IMG/VR virus record: IMGVR_UViG_3300022198_001289
Span: 1-26,844 of that record
DNA from: a virus
Direction: 5' to 3' (one strand)
DNA: 26,844 nucleotides
Position numbers and translations under genes: made by a program. Of the stretch, positions 6,613 through 17,000 are shown one piece after another. Each line of letters begins with the position of its first letter. Positions within the stretch are counted from its first letter, which is position 1. The notes below the pieces were generated by a model, which saw only the letters and a program-made list of their open reading frames with translations, made no database searches and had not been told where the DNA came from.

Positions 6613-8802
6613 ATGACACGTAGTGCAGGTATTGCAGTTGAGAATAGTTTTGTTCGTGGTCTTATTACTGAGGCTACGGAACTAAACTATCCTGAAAACT
6701 CCTGTACTGAGACATTCAACTGTCGCTTTTTACGTACTGGTGAGGTTAAGCGTAGACTAGGGATTAACTTTGAAGTTTCCTATGCTGCGTTTAGCCTGAC
6801 TGGTGACGCTACTCGTAGTGTTAGTGCAGTGACAGAATACTTATGGCTAGGTGCTGCCGGGGATGGTAACTACAACTTTGTGGTTATTCAGGTCGGGCAG
6901 TACCTATATTTTTATCAGGCTGGTTCTGTCCTTAGTGCCAATAAGAATGCAGACAGTGTTGATCTAAGTACCCACGCTGTTTCTGGTGCTGCTAATCCAT
7001 ATGAGCATCCTTGTGCCTTTGCCTCTGGTGATGGTAAGCTCTTCGTGGTAGGTAAGCATATTGAACCCTTCTATGTTAAGTATGATCCTTCTACAGATAC
7101 TTTTAGTGAGACATCAATCACTGTAGAGGTACGGGATATTCAGGGTGATCCAGATGATCCTTATGCCTTTAATGAACGCCCTACAGCCACTACTAGCACT
7201 GTAAGTATACACCATCTATATAACCTATGGAACCAAGGGTGGGCAGAAGACGTACAGAACCATAGCTCTAACCAAGTCAATCCTGTTGCATACTGGGATA
7301 CTCAGTTAACTACTATTCCATCTAATCATGATCGTTGGTGGTTCTTTAAGGATGCTAACGAAAAGTATTACCCTAGTGACCAAGTAGGTATTATTCCTAG
7401 TTCTACGGGCATAGCACCAAAAGGACACTTTATCTTTAATGCTTTTAATATTGCTAGGACTACTGCTGCCAAAGCTAATGGTCAAACTATTAATACTGTT
7501 TATACACGTACAGACCAGAACACACTAAACGATACTACCTCTGGTGTTTATCGTCCCAGTGCAGTAGCCTTCTTTGCTAACCGTATCTGGTATGCTGGTG
7601 TAGATGCTTCAGGGTATAATAATGTATTGTACTTTAGTCAGCTTCTAGACGATATATCTAAAGTAGGTAAGTGCTACCAACAGAATGATCCTACTGACGA
7701 AACATTTAATGACCTTCTACCTACTGATGGTGGTACTCTAGTTATTCCTGCTTTGTCTAACGTAGTTAAGATGATGGAAGTGAATAACTCTCTAATGATC
7801 TTTGCTACTAATGGTATCTGGCGTATTACTGGTTCAGAAGGCATTGGCTTTACGGCCAGTGACTTTAGTGTTACTCAGGTCAGTTCACTACAGAACCGTG
7901 GTAGGCTGTCCTATGTGGATGTTAATGGTACACCCATCTGGGTCAATGCACAGGGTGTTTACACTATTGGTCAACAGGGTGTACAGTCAATTAGTGAACA
8001 GACTATACAGACATTCTTTGACACAATACCAAAAACTTCTATTCCGTACATAAAGGGTATTTACAATCAGGACGATAAGTGTGTATACTGGTTGTATAAG
8101 TCTGAGTCTGTTGGCCCTGTAGATCGTAACTATGAGTATGACAGAGTACTGGTACTTAATACTGAGACTGGTGCATTCTATCCTTGGACTATGGGTGTTA
8201 GCAGTGCACGTAATGTCATTGGTCTTGCTGTAGTTACTGGCTCTAGTACTGAGACTACAGTCGATAATGTTATTGACTCCAGTTCAAACACTGTAGTTGA
8301 TTCCAATACGGATCAAGTAGTAGCAAACACTGTGACTACAGTATCTCTTTCACCTACAACCAAGTTCTTAGTTGAGTACCTAGATAGTGGTGTACGTAAG
8401 CTAACTTGGGCTGAAGAGTTCTGTACTACCTACGAGGACTTCAATGCCTGTACGGTTGGTCAGGGTGTAGACTACTCAAGCTACTTTATCTCTGGTTACA
8501 AGACAAGAGGTGAAGCCATTAGACAGCAACAGGCTACGTACATGATGCTTCATAGCAGGGCTGAGTCTGGTGCTTCTGTGTATGTACAGGGTGTGTGGGA
8601 CTACAAGACATCTAGTGGGACCAAGAGGTGGTCTAATCCACAGCAGGGTTACAGACATAAGTCTAACTCTGCATTCACTACTCGTAAACTAAAGATACGT
8701 GGTAATGGGTTAAGTCTACAGATTAGGTGTTACTCAGAAACAAACAAACCATTCAATATCACTGGATGGGCAATGCTAGAGACAGCGGCAAACGCGGTGT
8801 AA
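6613..8802 (+). CDS. Tail nozzle protein (T7 gp12 / tail tubular B-like)
   Basis: This 729-residue, largely beta-rich protein would form the tubular tail below the adaptor. The N-terminus (AGIAVENSFVRGLITEATEL, then NCRFLRTGEVKRRLGINFE) is the typical opening of podovirus nozzle proteins. The middle contains propeller-like beta repeats such as NRIWYAGVDASGYNNVLYFSQ, IFATNGIWRITGSEG and NAQGVYTIGQQG. It ends in a jelly-roll-like region with RTRGEAIRQQ-type elements (about 630-729). Its length is close to that of T7 gp12 (about 790). GGAAGG precedes the ATG at good spacing. Arg codons are mostly CGT, unlike the genes that follow. Confidence 0.82.
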   Translation: MTRSAGIAVENSFVRGLITEATELNYPENSCTETFNCRFLRTGEVKRRLGINFEVSYAAFSLTGDATRSVSAVTEYLWLGAAGDGNYNFVVIQVGQYLYFYQAGSVLSANKNADSVDLSTHAVSGAANPYEHPCAFASGDGKLFVVGKHIEPFYVKYDPSTDTFSETSITVEVRDIQGDPDDPYAFNERPTATTSTVSIHHLYNLWNQGWAEDVQNHSSNQVNPVAYWDTQLTTIPSNHDRWWFFKDANEKYYPSDQVGIIPSSTGIAPKGHFIFNAFNIARTTAAKANGQTINTVYTRTDQNTLNDTTSGVYRPSAVAFFANRIWYAGVDASGYNNVLYFSQLLDDISKVGKCYQQNDPTDETFNDLLPTDGGTLVIPALSNVVKMMEVNNSLMIFATNGIWRITGSEGIGFTASDFSVTQVSSLQNRGRLSYVDVNGTPIWVNAQGVYTIGQQGVQSISEQTIQTFFDTIPKTSIPYIKGIYNQDDKCVYWLYKSESVGPVDRNYEYDRVLVLNTETGAFYPWTMGVSSARNVIGLAVVTGSSTETTVDNVIDSSSNTVVDSNTDQVVANTVTTVSLSPTTKFLVEYLDSGVRKLTWAEEFCTTYEDFNACTVGQGVDYSSYFISGYKTRGEAIRQQQATYMMLHSRAESGASVYVQGVWDYKTSSGTKRWSNPQQGYRHKSNSAFTTRKLKIRGNGLSLQIRCYSETNKPFNITGWAMLETAANAV

Positions 8803-8804
8803 AC

Positions 8805-8811
8805 AAGAGGG
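8805..8811 (+). promoter_or_regulatory. Ribosome site that sets the start of the first ejection protein
   Basis: AAGAGGG lies 8 bases before the ATG at 8820. It favours this start over a longer frame from 8727, whose extra 31 residues would lie inside the nozzle gene and look unlike a phage N-terminus. Confidence 0.65.
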
Positions 8812-8819
8812 AATACAGA

Positions 8820-9275
8820 ATGTTTTTTCTACCACTAATTGGTTTAGCTGCTTCTGTTATTGGTACAGGTGTTAGCGTTTATGGCCAGATGAAAGCCACT
8901 GAAGCGGCTAATAAAAGGGCTAGACTTCAAGAAAGAATGGAACAAATGCGGGCTAAACGTGCTATGGCAAAAGAGATGCGCGAAAGGGCTTTGTTGCAAT
9001 CTCAGTCTATTGCTAGAGGATACGCCCAAGGTGCAGGTGGGTCAAGTAGTCTTTATGGGGCTACATCTAACATCGCATCTCAGTCAGCCTCTAATGTCTT
9101 AGGTATAAACCAAGGACTATCTTTTTCTAGGCAGACGACTCAGTTGAATACTCAAATTGCTAACGCAGAAATGATTTCTAATCTTGGATCTGGTTTAAGT
9201 TCTCTAGGTGGAACTGCAATGAGTGTCGCAGGAAATGAAACCGCAATGAGGTCATTGAGGAGTATCACAGGTTAA
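8820..9275 (+). CDS. Internal virion protein, T7 gp14-like
   Basis: This 151-residue product is probably the first ejection protein, which forms a pore in the outer membrane when DNA enters. It starts MFFLPLIGLAASVIGTGVSV, a hydrophobic N-terminal helix containing small residues, followed by a strongly charged helix (about 25-60: ANKRARLQERMEQMRAKRAM). The C-terminal half is Gly/Ser/Ala/Asn-rich. This order (hydrophobic helix, charged helix, small-residue tail) and the location between nozzle and very large virion proteins match gp14-type proteins of T7-like phages. Eight of 11 Arg codons are AGA/AGG, a sharp change from the preceding gene. I chose 8820 because of the AAGAGGG site and the fit to family start. 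Confidence 0.72.
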   Translation: MFFLPLIGLAASVIGTGVSVYGQMKATEAANKRARLQERMEQMRAKRAMAKEMRERALLQSQSIARGYAQGAGGSSSLYGATSNIASQSASNVLGINQGLSFSRQTTQLNTQIANAEMISNLGSGLSSLGGTAMSVAGNETAMRSLRSITG

Positions 9276-9277
9276 TT

Positions 9278-12200
9278 ATGGCAGAGTGGTCAAATAAAAA
9301 TCCTGCTGTCTCTTCTGGTATTTCTTGGTCAGATAATACTTTAAGAATTGGAGACAAACAGGCTAGGACAAAGGCTGAGACTATACATGGTGCTCTTGGT
9401 GAATTTTCACCCGGAGTCGAATCTCTTTACTCTTCTTTGCTAGCTGATGGTAATGACACATCTTTTAGGGAACAGTATAGTTCTCAGGAAATGACTGATC
9501 TAGAGGAGGCTAGGTATGCTGGCATATCTGATATTCTATCTGGGTATTCTCAAGAAGAAATTAGTAAAAGGTTCGAAGGATTAGCAACATTTGATCCTGC
9601 TACAGCCATGACGCCACTTAGCATTAATCTTGAAAAGGGTTATGCTCAGAATATGGCTGACTTTGTAGATAGTTATCGTCAAGTTAGAGCTTACGATATA
9701 GACTATGGAGACTTTTTTAATTATCGGAAAAATCTAGAAGATAAGGTGCTAGACCAGATTGCTTTTTACAAGGGTTTTGAAGAAATCAATAGCTACCTAG
9801 AAGACCTAGACGAAGGCTTAACATCATATGACTTTGTAGACTTTTTCCAACAAGGTTTTCCTCTTAGGGGTGCAGCCTTGCAGATGAATGAAATTCCTAG
9901 CTTAGAGAATTTATCGTATCTTGCCGGACAGAACCTTAAAGAAACTGTAGAGTTTATTCGCAATATTGAAGACCCAGCAGAGCGTTTGAACCAGTCAAGG
10001 GCTTTGATAACTGCTATTGCTGAGGATGGTACTCTACCTTCCCCTGATGTTGCTGCTAAAGTAGCAGATGCTATTCTGCATGGTTTTGATAAAGAATCAG
10101 CTTTCTGGGACAATATCTTTATTCATGGTTCCGATGCTTTATTTGTTCCTTGGATAAAGGGACTAAGGGGTGCTGGTAAGGTAGCTGGTTCAAGCGCAGG
10201 AAGAGCTAGGGCTTACATAAAGGGATTATCCAGTAGGAAACCTCTTGTCGAGACAGCCCAAGAACTAGGTGATAATATCGAAATTGCTAAGTACGAGATG
10301 GTGAACACTACACTATCTGATACTATCGACGATATGACACGAAATTACCCAAGTTTGTTTAACTACCCTTCTATGGCAGAGGGTAAAGCTAACATTGGAT
10401 CAGCGGCGGCTCGTCAGATTTCTGATAGGTTAGAGGCAAACACCTTTGAAGCACTAGAGAAGATTCGTAGAGTTGGCTCTGTAGATAGGGTTACTCTAGA
10501 ACAACTTGATTTGGCTGCAAAGGCTACTGAGACTCGTGTTAAGCGTTGGGCAAAAGGACTAGAAAAACACGTAGTTGATATAGGGGAATCTATCAGGTTT
10601 AACGATCTTACCAATAACTATACTTATGCTATGCGCTTTGGGTATGGTGGTGCTCCATTCCCTTCAAAAAGTGCAGCTATTGACTTTGCTGAGAACCAAA
10701 TTGGTTTTACAAAGAACTTTGACTATAGAGAGATTGGTGAAGGTAGGTGGTTTGTTGAGACAGAGTTCCCTATTGATGAAACTAAAGGGATTATATCCTC
10801 TGTAAAGGATGTTGAAGTCACAACAAAGTTTGCTTCTAATGGTGATCGTATTGACTGGCTTACAGATATTCTTGATAAACCATTACTTAATAACCTTAGT
10901 CCTCGTGGTGTTCGCTCTATTGTAGACAAGGCAAACATGGGTGCTAGACTTTCTGCCGTCCACGGAACAGAGGCTCTTGTTGAGGCTATTGAACCTCTCG
11001 TAAGGAGTCTTAATAAGTTTACATTCTCTAAGCAAGACCGTAACGAAATCAACCGTATTCTTCACATACAGCAGGCTACCTACAATAAAAAGACAAAAAC
11101 TGAGGGTGTGTATTTTGAGACAGTATCCGAAGTGGAGAAAGCCTTCTTTAATGAGTTTGGTAAGTATCCAAAGGAAGGGCAGATAGAAGCTATTCTTTCA
11201 TACAAATCTATATCTGACATAGAGTTCTTTATGCACGAACTAGATATTATGAAGAACCTTCAAAGGGTAGGAAGTATCAAGCTAGAGGTAGAAGCCTTAG
11301 CAGGTAAGAAGAAAGAAAAAGTCGCTGTTAGTGGATTTGCACGGCCTGTTGACTTAATTCCTTTCTCAGAGGATGCACCAAAGAGAGTAGCTTTTATTGA
11401 CGAAAAGGGAAATGTTAGCTTTAAGACATACAGTAGGTCTTATACCACAGAGTCCAGTAAAAAGTTCTTTGATGACTTTACGAATGACGGCTCTGCTGAA
11501 ATCTTTGAGGCTGTTTGGAATCCAATTGATATTGGAGATGATGTTGCTCACTTTGTTGTTTCAAAGAAACAGGCAGTAAAGAACAGGATTAGCCCCGGTA
11601 ACTTAGGCTATAACTTTGGTGGTCACAGTCTTTATGAGGCTGGTTGGGGAATTAAACAGCCAAAGCTAAGAGGCAAGGAAACTGGAGTAAAGTACTATAC
11701 TGGGGATGAAGTTCTTCTTCTTGCGCACACAGAAAAGCAAGCTCGTGCTCTTACGGATGCCATCAACAAAGCTAAAGCTAGCCTTGCTAAAGGTACTGAC
11801 GAGTGGAAAGAAATTCGTAAGGAAAAGCTGTACTTCTGGAAAGAAGAAGAGTTTGAAAAAGTACTCAGGAAGAGCTTTAGCTTAGATGATACTGTCCCAT
11901 TTTCTGTAGTAAGGAGTGGTCAACGCTCTATTGACACCTACAATTACTCTACTCCACAGGTTAGGGTAATTGATTCTACTGAAGGTGTTTACTCACCTTT
12001 GGGAGAGATGGATCGTGCCTTCTCTCAGACAAGACAGCAGTCTAAGTTGCAGACTGTAATCGAGGAGAGTAATGGTCATATGCGTCTTGAGAGGGCTAGG
12101 AAGCTAAGTCCAGCAGTTGCCCTTGAGACTGGCCTTAAGAATGAGATACCAAAGCGTATCAAAAGAGACTACATCTATCGTTCAATGAACGACCTTATGA

Positions 12201-14047
12201 GGAACTTAGCTCTTAGGGATAAGAAAGTTTTCAATGAAAACCTAGAGAAGATTATTAACCAACCACTTGACTTCTTGCACTTCCCAGATAAGTACCTAGT
12301 ACCGGGAATAGACGCTAAAACCCGTAAAGAAATAGACGTATACAGGAAGAATATCCTTTCTATTCTTGAGAATACATCACCAGAGTACAATATGCTAGAA
12401 GCCTTTAGAATGAGGCTACTAGACTATGCTGCTCCGGGGAGTACTAAGTTTGAGTTTATTAAGGATTATATGATACCTCTGATAAAAGACCCATTTGTCT
12501 TTTCTCGTCGTATGGTATTTGCATCAAACCAAGGTTTTTGGAACTGGACTGCTTTCTTACCGCAGATGCAGCAGTTTACTATTATGGCTGGGGCTTATCC
12601 AGAGTTTGCTCTACAGAGTTTTGCAGGAGCTATCTTTCAAAAGATGGCTATGTTTACTGAGCAAGTACCTGTCTTAAATCACCTAGCAAAGCACTATGCT
12701 ATGTCCCTAGAAGGTCAATTACCAAAGAATGCAATAGGTACTGTCGCAAAAGACTTTCTTGAGATGACCCAGCTAGGTAAGGATAAAGGAGCGTTCAGGG
12801 TTGGCAATAGCTATGCTCTAATCGACGATATTACAGATGTTGATTTCACCTTTGGTTCTAGAACTAAACGCACTGCTAATGCGGTTGTTAACTCTGCTTC
12901 CATGTTTGTCCGACATGCTGAAGAGCTAATGAAGATGACTGCATGGAACATAGCATACTTAGAGTTTAAGAAAAAGAACCCAACAAAAACACTGACACAA
13001 GCAGATAAAGATGCTATACTTAATAGGGCTGATGTCTTGTCAGGTGCTATGTCAGCAGCAAACAACCAGTATTGGGCAAAGGGTGCTTTATCAGTTCCCA
13101 TGCAGTATCAGACTTTCTGGCTACGCACTATGGGTACTGTTACTCCATCTCTAATTGGTGCTAAAGACTATGATGTCAGACGGGCTTGGCAGGTTCTTGT
13201 GGCTCAGGGTATTGCATACGGTGCTCTGGATGGATCATTAAGCACTGCTTTACCATTAGCACCATATAGTGATCTCCTGAAAGAAGAGATGATAAAGAAC
13301 AATTACGACTGGTCTGAAGACTGGTATGCTAATGTTGTTATGGAAGGTCTACCAGACTTTCTTGTTCAGACTTACATGGGTATTGACCCAGACTTTTCAA
13401 GGTTCTCCCTAAAGAATGATGTTGTCTATAACATTCTTTCTGGAGATGAGAAGATGTTTGAGGTTCTTTTTGGGCCTTCTTATGACTTGTGGAAGGGTGT
13501 TGTAGCAACTCCTGTAAAGATACTAGGGTCATTCATAAATCAAAGGGATGAGTTTGAGTTAACCCAACAAGACTGGATTGATCTAGCTGGCTCAATAGGA
13601 ACTTTGAGACACATTAACGAAGTAGATATTCTTATGACACACAATAAGTGGGTTACACGTACTTCGAATAACCAAGCTGATCTTAATGACAAGAGAGAAG
13701 CATTGTTCTTTGCCATTGCTAGGGTAAAGCCAGATGCTATCAACGAAGGCTACCTAATTAAGAATGTAGAACGAAAGCGAAAAGAAAAGGTTACCGAAGC
13801 AAAGAAGGAAGCCAAGCGACTCCTAGAGAGGGCCATTAGAGTTCAAGATACGAATCCTGATGAAACTGATGCTTTAATCCGTAGGGCTAACACACTCCTA
13901 GCGACTCAAGACATTGTTGGTCGTTCAAAGTATATGTTCTTAAGAGAAATCTGGAAGGATGAAACAGACATTGAAAAGGCTACTGAGCTAATGAAGACTA
14001 TCGCAAGAAAAGCTGAACAGAAAAGCTATAGAGAAGGTCAAGAATAA
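9278..14047 (+). CDS. Very large internal virion (ejection) protein
   Basis: The 1589-residue protein is probably carried in the head and injected with the DNA, taking the role of T7 gp15/gp16. It is mainly helical, highly charged and without a signal peptide. I see no HExxH or lysozyme motif. A segment at about 775-830 (NFGGHSLYEAGWG, then TEKQARALTDAINKA) looks like domains found in large polyvalent phage proteins. A more hydrophobic stretch at about 1080-1125 (GFWNWTAFLPQMQQFTIMAG) and an SVPMQYQTFWLRTMG segment near 1270 may be membrane-interacting. The C-terminus is basic and coiled-coil-like. Arg codons are mainly AGA/AGG (15 of the first 22). The ribosome site is weak; the start follows the previous stop by two bases. 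Function is inferred from size and order. Confidence 0.75.
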   Translation: MAEWSNKNPAVSSGISWSDNTLRIGDKQARTKAETIHGALGEFSPGVESLYSSLLADGNDTSFREQYSSQEMTDLEEARYAGISDILSGYSQEEISKRFEGLATFDPATAMTPLSINLEKGYAQNMADFVDSYRQVRAYDIDYGDFFNYRKNLEDKVLDQIAFYKGFEEINSYLEDLDEGLTSYDFVDFFQQGFPLRGAALQMNEIPSLENLSYLAGQNLKETVEFIRNIEDPAERLNQSRALITAIAEDGTLPSPDVAAKVADAILHGFDKESAFWDNIFIHGSDALFVPWIKGLRGAGKVAGSSAGRARAYIKGLSSRKPLVETAQELGDNIEIAKYEMVNTTLSDTIDDMTRNYPSLFNYPSMAEGKANIGSAAARQISDRLEANTFEALEKIRRVGSVDRVTLEQLDLAAKATETRVKRWAKGLEKHVVDIGESIRFNDLTNNYTYAMRFGYGGAPFPSKSAAIDFAENQIGFTKNFDYREIGEGRWFVETEFPIDETKGIISSVKDVEVTTKFASNGDRIDWLTDILDKPLLNNLSPRGVRSIVDKANMGARLSAVHGTEALVEAIEPLVRSLNKFTFSKQDRNEINRILHIQQATYNKKTKTEGVYFETVSEVEKAFFNEFGKYPKEGQIEAILSYKSISDIEFFMHELDIMKNLQRVGSIKLEVEALAGKKKEKVAVSGFARPVDLIPFSEDAPKRVAFIDEKGNVSFKTYSRSYTTESSKKFFDDFTNDGSAEIFEAVWNPIDIGDDVAHFVVSKKQAVKNRISPGNLGYNFGGHSLYEAGWGIKQPKLRGKETGVKYYTGDEVLLLAHTEKQARALTDAINKAKASLAKGTDEWKEIRKEKLYFWKEEEFEKVLRKSFSLDDTVPFSVVRSGQRSIDTYNYSTPQVRVIDSTEGVYSPLGEMDRAFSQTRQQSKLQTVIEESNGHMRLERARKLSPAVALETGLKNEIPKRIKRDYIYRSMNDLMRNLALRDKKVFNENLEKIINQPLDFLHFPDKYLVPGIDAKTRKEIDVYRKNILSILENTSPEYNMLEAFRMRLLDYAAPGSTKFEFIKDYMIPLIKDPFVFSRRMVFASNQGFWNWTAFLPQMQQFTIMAGAYPEFALQSFAGAIFQKMAMFTEQVPVLNHLAKHYAMSLEGQLPKNAIGTVAKDFLEMTQLGKDKGAFRVGNSYALIDDITDVDFTFGSRTKRTANAVVNSASMFVRHAEELMKMTAWNIAYLEFKKKNPTKTLTQADKDAILNRADVLSGAMSAANNQYWAKGALSVPMQYQTFWLRTMGTVTPSLIGAKDYDVRRAWQVLVAQGIAYGALDGSLSTALPLAPYSDLLKEEMIKNNYDWSEDWYANVVMEGLPDFLVQTYMGIDPDFSRFSLKNDVVYNILSGDEKMFEVLFGPSYDLWKGVVATPVKILGSFINQRDEFELTQQDWIDLAGSIGTLRHINEVDILMTHNKWVTRTSNNQADLNDKREALFFAIARVKPDAINEGYLIKNVERKRKEKVTEAKKEAKRLLERAIRVQDTNPDETDALIRRANTLLATQDIVGRSKYMFLREIWKDETDIEKATELMKTIARKAEQKSYREGQE

Positions 14048-17000
14048 TGGCAGACTTTAGAGAATTTGTACAAACAGGAGATATACCTAAGTTTGAATCT
14101 CCTACATTTTATCAACCAGACTTTGGTAAAGCGATAGCTAATCTAGGTCAGACTGCTGGTATGGCTCTTGAGGCTTATGGTACACAGAAGGAGTCCCAAC
14201 TAAAAGAGGATGCAAACAGGATTGTTCGTGAAAGTTGGACAGAGGCGGGTCTTCTAGCCAGTGGGGATGCTCCTGAAGCCGATATTCCTGCTGCGCTAAA
14301 GAAGGACTTAAGTCGAGTTGAGTTCTTGGCTCAGGCATCAAGAAAGTCTACAGGTTCAAGAGCGCAAGCAGCGGCTGATGCTCTAAAAGTTAAGATGTCT
14401 GATATTCAAAAGGACTATATTGGGTACGAAGACTTGATTTATGCGACAGTAGAAAAAATCTCTGGTATCAATCCTTACAAGTTTGCCCTTGAGCTAGAAC
14501 TTGAAAAGGAAAAGGCTAAGGCTAACGCTATCAGCAATGAAGAGAAAAGACGTATGACTATTATTGGGAGTGACTCTGGTAAAGTTTTACTTCCTAATGT
14601 TGACCCAAAGAGTGCAATCTACGCTGAGAATTGGCCTGAGATAGAACAACAGATTCGACAAAGGGATGCTCGTGTAGCAGAAGCAGAGTCAGTTGAAAAG
14701 CTCTCCAAGCTGAATATACCTGCTGCTACAACTATCTATTATGATGTTGGTGGGGCAGGCAAGGGTATTGCTGTTAACGATGTCTTTACGCTGCTTAGAA
14801 ACTCTGCAAGGGAGTTTGCTAAAGACCCTAGTGAAGAAAACTATCAAAAGAACCTACAGGCTCTTCCTTTCTTTAGGCAGAAGTTAGTAGATATTCTTAT
14901 TCAAAAGAGACGGTATATACAAGAGACGAAGGGTCTTGGCGCTCCTCCTTTGGCTGACTTAACAGCTATCGAAGATCAGATACTTGAGGACTTTGATAGG
15001 CAGGCATCACTATTCTCAGAAAAGAAGTTAAATGTACTGAATACTGAACTAGAGACTCGTGCCTATGGTGCAGCTAAGTACGCAAACGAATGGCGTAGGA
15101 ATAATCCTGTTGCTGCCAGACTGTTTGATAACATCCAAATGGCTTCTCCTGAATTACGGCCAGTTATCTATTCTAACTTAGAGAATATGAAAGCGACGGA
15201 AAAAGCAGTTAACTCTGCAATTTTCTCAGGATTGACAACCCAAGAAACACCTGAAGGTGGTCAAAGCCTAGCAATAGACTATCTCAAGGGTATGATGGAT
15301 GATACTTCTATTTCAGAAGAAGAAAAGAATAGCTCCATCAAAGAAGGGTTTAGGAAGTGGAAAGAGGGTGTCTTCCTTGGCACTGAGGTATCAAAGACAA
15401 TGGCTATGTCCATTGCTGATCCAGTACAAATCAATAGGATTGCTAACGGGTTTGATAATGGAGTAGAAGACTTCTTTACTTACCTAATGGACCCACGTAT
15501 TGCACAGTCACTAAAAAAGGCTGGTGCTACGGATGAGGAAGTACAGCAGTATGTAACAAGTATTGGTACAGCTTTTGTAGAGAATGAACAAATCCGTAAT
15601 GAACTGTCTGCTACTTTGTTTAAGTACACTGCTAGGCAGAATACAGGAAGTCTCTTTGTTAATCCAGCTACTGGTGAATTATCCTTTAGGATTCGTCCAG
15701 AGATACTTGTACAACAGTCTTCTTATCCCGGCTTTGATCCAAAGAGAGGAAGTCCTAATCAGATTCTAGCGGATAATGTCTTAAAGAAAATTAACCCTTT
15801 CTTCAGGAATCTGTATAATGCTCTAGGTAATAGTGATTTAACCGAAGAAGCCAAGGTTGGTATAATCCAGTCTAATATGGCTATCTTAGGTATCCCTGTA
15901 GAGATTGCAGGAGAAGTTCAACAACAAGAACAACAGTCAAGTGCTCAAGAGCAACCTAGTTTAGAGAATGTAGCAGTACTAGAGGATGGTACTCAAGTCA
16001 TACCTACCTCTGGTACAACCACAAGGGCTGAGTTCTTAGGTGTAGATAAGGCTGTAGGTGACCTATACGAAGATAAGACTAACGTAGATACAGCAGTTAA
16101 GACAGCATGGGGTGAGGGCCGTGGAGAGACACCTGAAGGCCGTATAGCTATCTTTGAAGTACTACGTAACCGTGCTCTTGCTTCTGGTGAATCTATCGAC
16201 TACGAGGCTAAGAAGGGTAATGGATCACAGTTTAATGTCTGGAGAGAGAAAGATAAAAACTATAAGGTAGTAACTAACTTTAATGAGAAAGACCCTAACT
16301 ACGAAACGACAGTACAAGAGTTCTTGACTAGTGCCAATAGTGACATAACCAAGGGTGCTACTCACTACTACAATCCAGATACCTCAAGCCCGCCTTGGGA
16401 GAACTTATTCGTAGAGACAGCCCGTATTGGTAAGCATCGTTTTGGTTATCTAAAGAAGGATGATCCTTATCGTAAGAGGCTATCTAAGTATCGTGAGTCC
16501 TCTAATAACGATGTAATGAAGAGTGAAAGAGGGTCAGGATCAGGTTTTTTTAGTGGGTTAGTTAATACTATCTTTGGGTCAGAAGCCAAGGATGAGTTAA
16601 CTCGTGAGGAAAGGGCAACTCTAGGACGTATTGATTATACGAATGCTATCGTTGCAAAGTTTACAGATGACTTAAAGTTTTCTTCGCAAATTCTCTATAG
16701 TAGGGATTCTGGAGAAGTGGTAGAAGGGATGTTGTCTGGTCTTCCTAGTGGTGCTCTAAAAGATAAAGACAAGGTTAATCTTATATCAACCTTAGATATT
16801 GTTAAGAAGTCACCTATAGCTGCTGTTGGTTTAATAGAGGTCGATCCAAAGAAAGTTGTTTTATACAATAAGGATGACTCTCGTACAACTCTTGGAGGAT
16901 TTTATAAGCCAACCCAAGATGTCCTTTGGTACAATAAGAATGATCCTAGTGCTCTTTTACATGAGCTTGCTCATAGATCAATGGAAAAGTACAAAGATGA

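Noticed and set aside
8727-8819. Longer N-terminus for the gp14-like protein starting at 8727
   Set aside because: It lies inside the nozzle gene; AAGAGGG before the ATG at 8820 and the hydrophobic family-like start MFFLPLIGL favour 8820.
9793-13743. Minus-strand frames across the 1589-residue virion gene
   Set aside because: All are antisense to a long coherent coding region, have no ribosome sites or neighbours on that strand, and look like codon-bias shadows.
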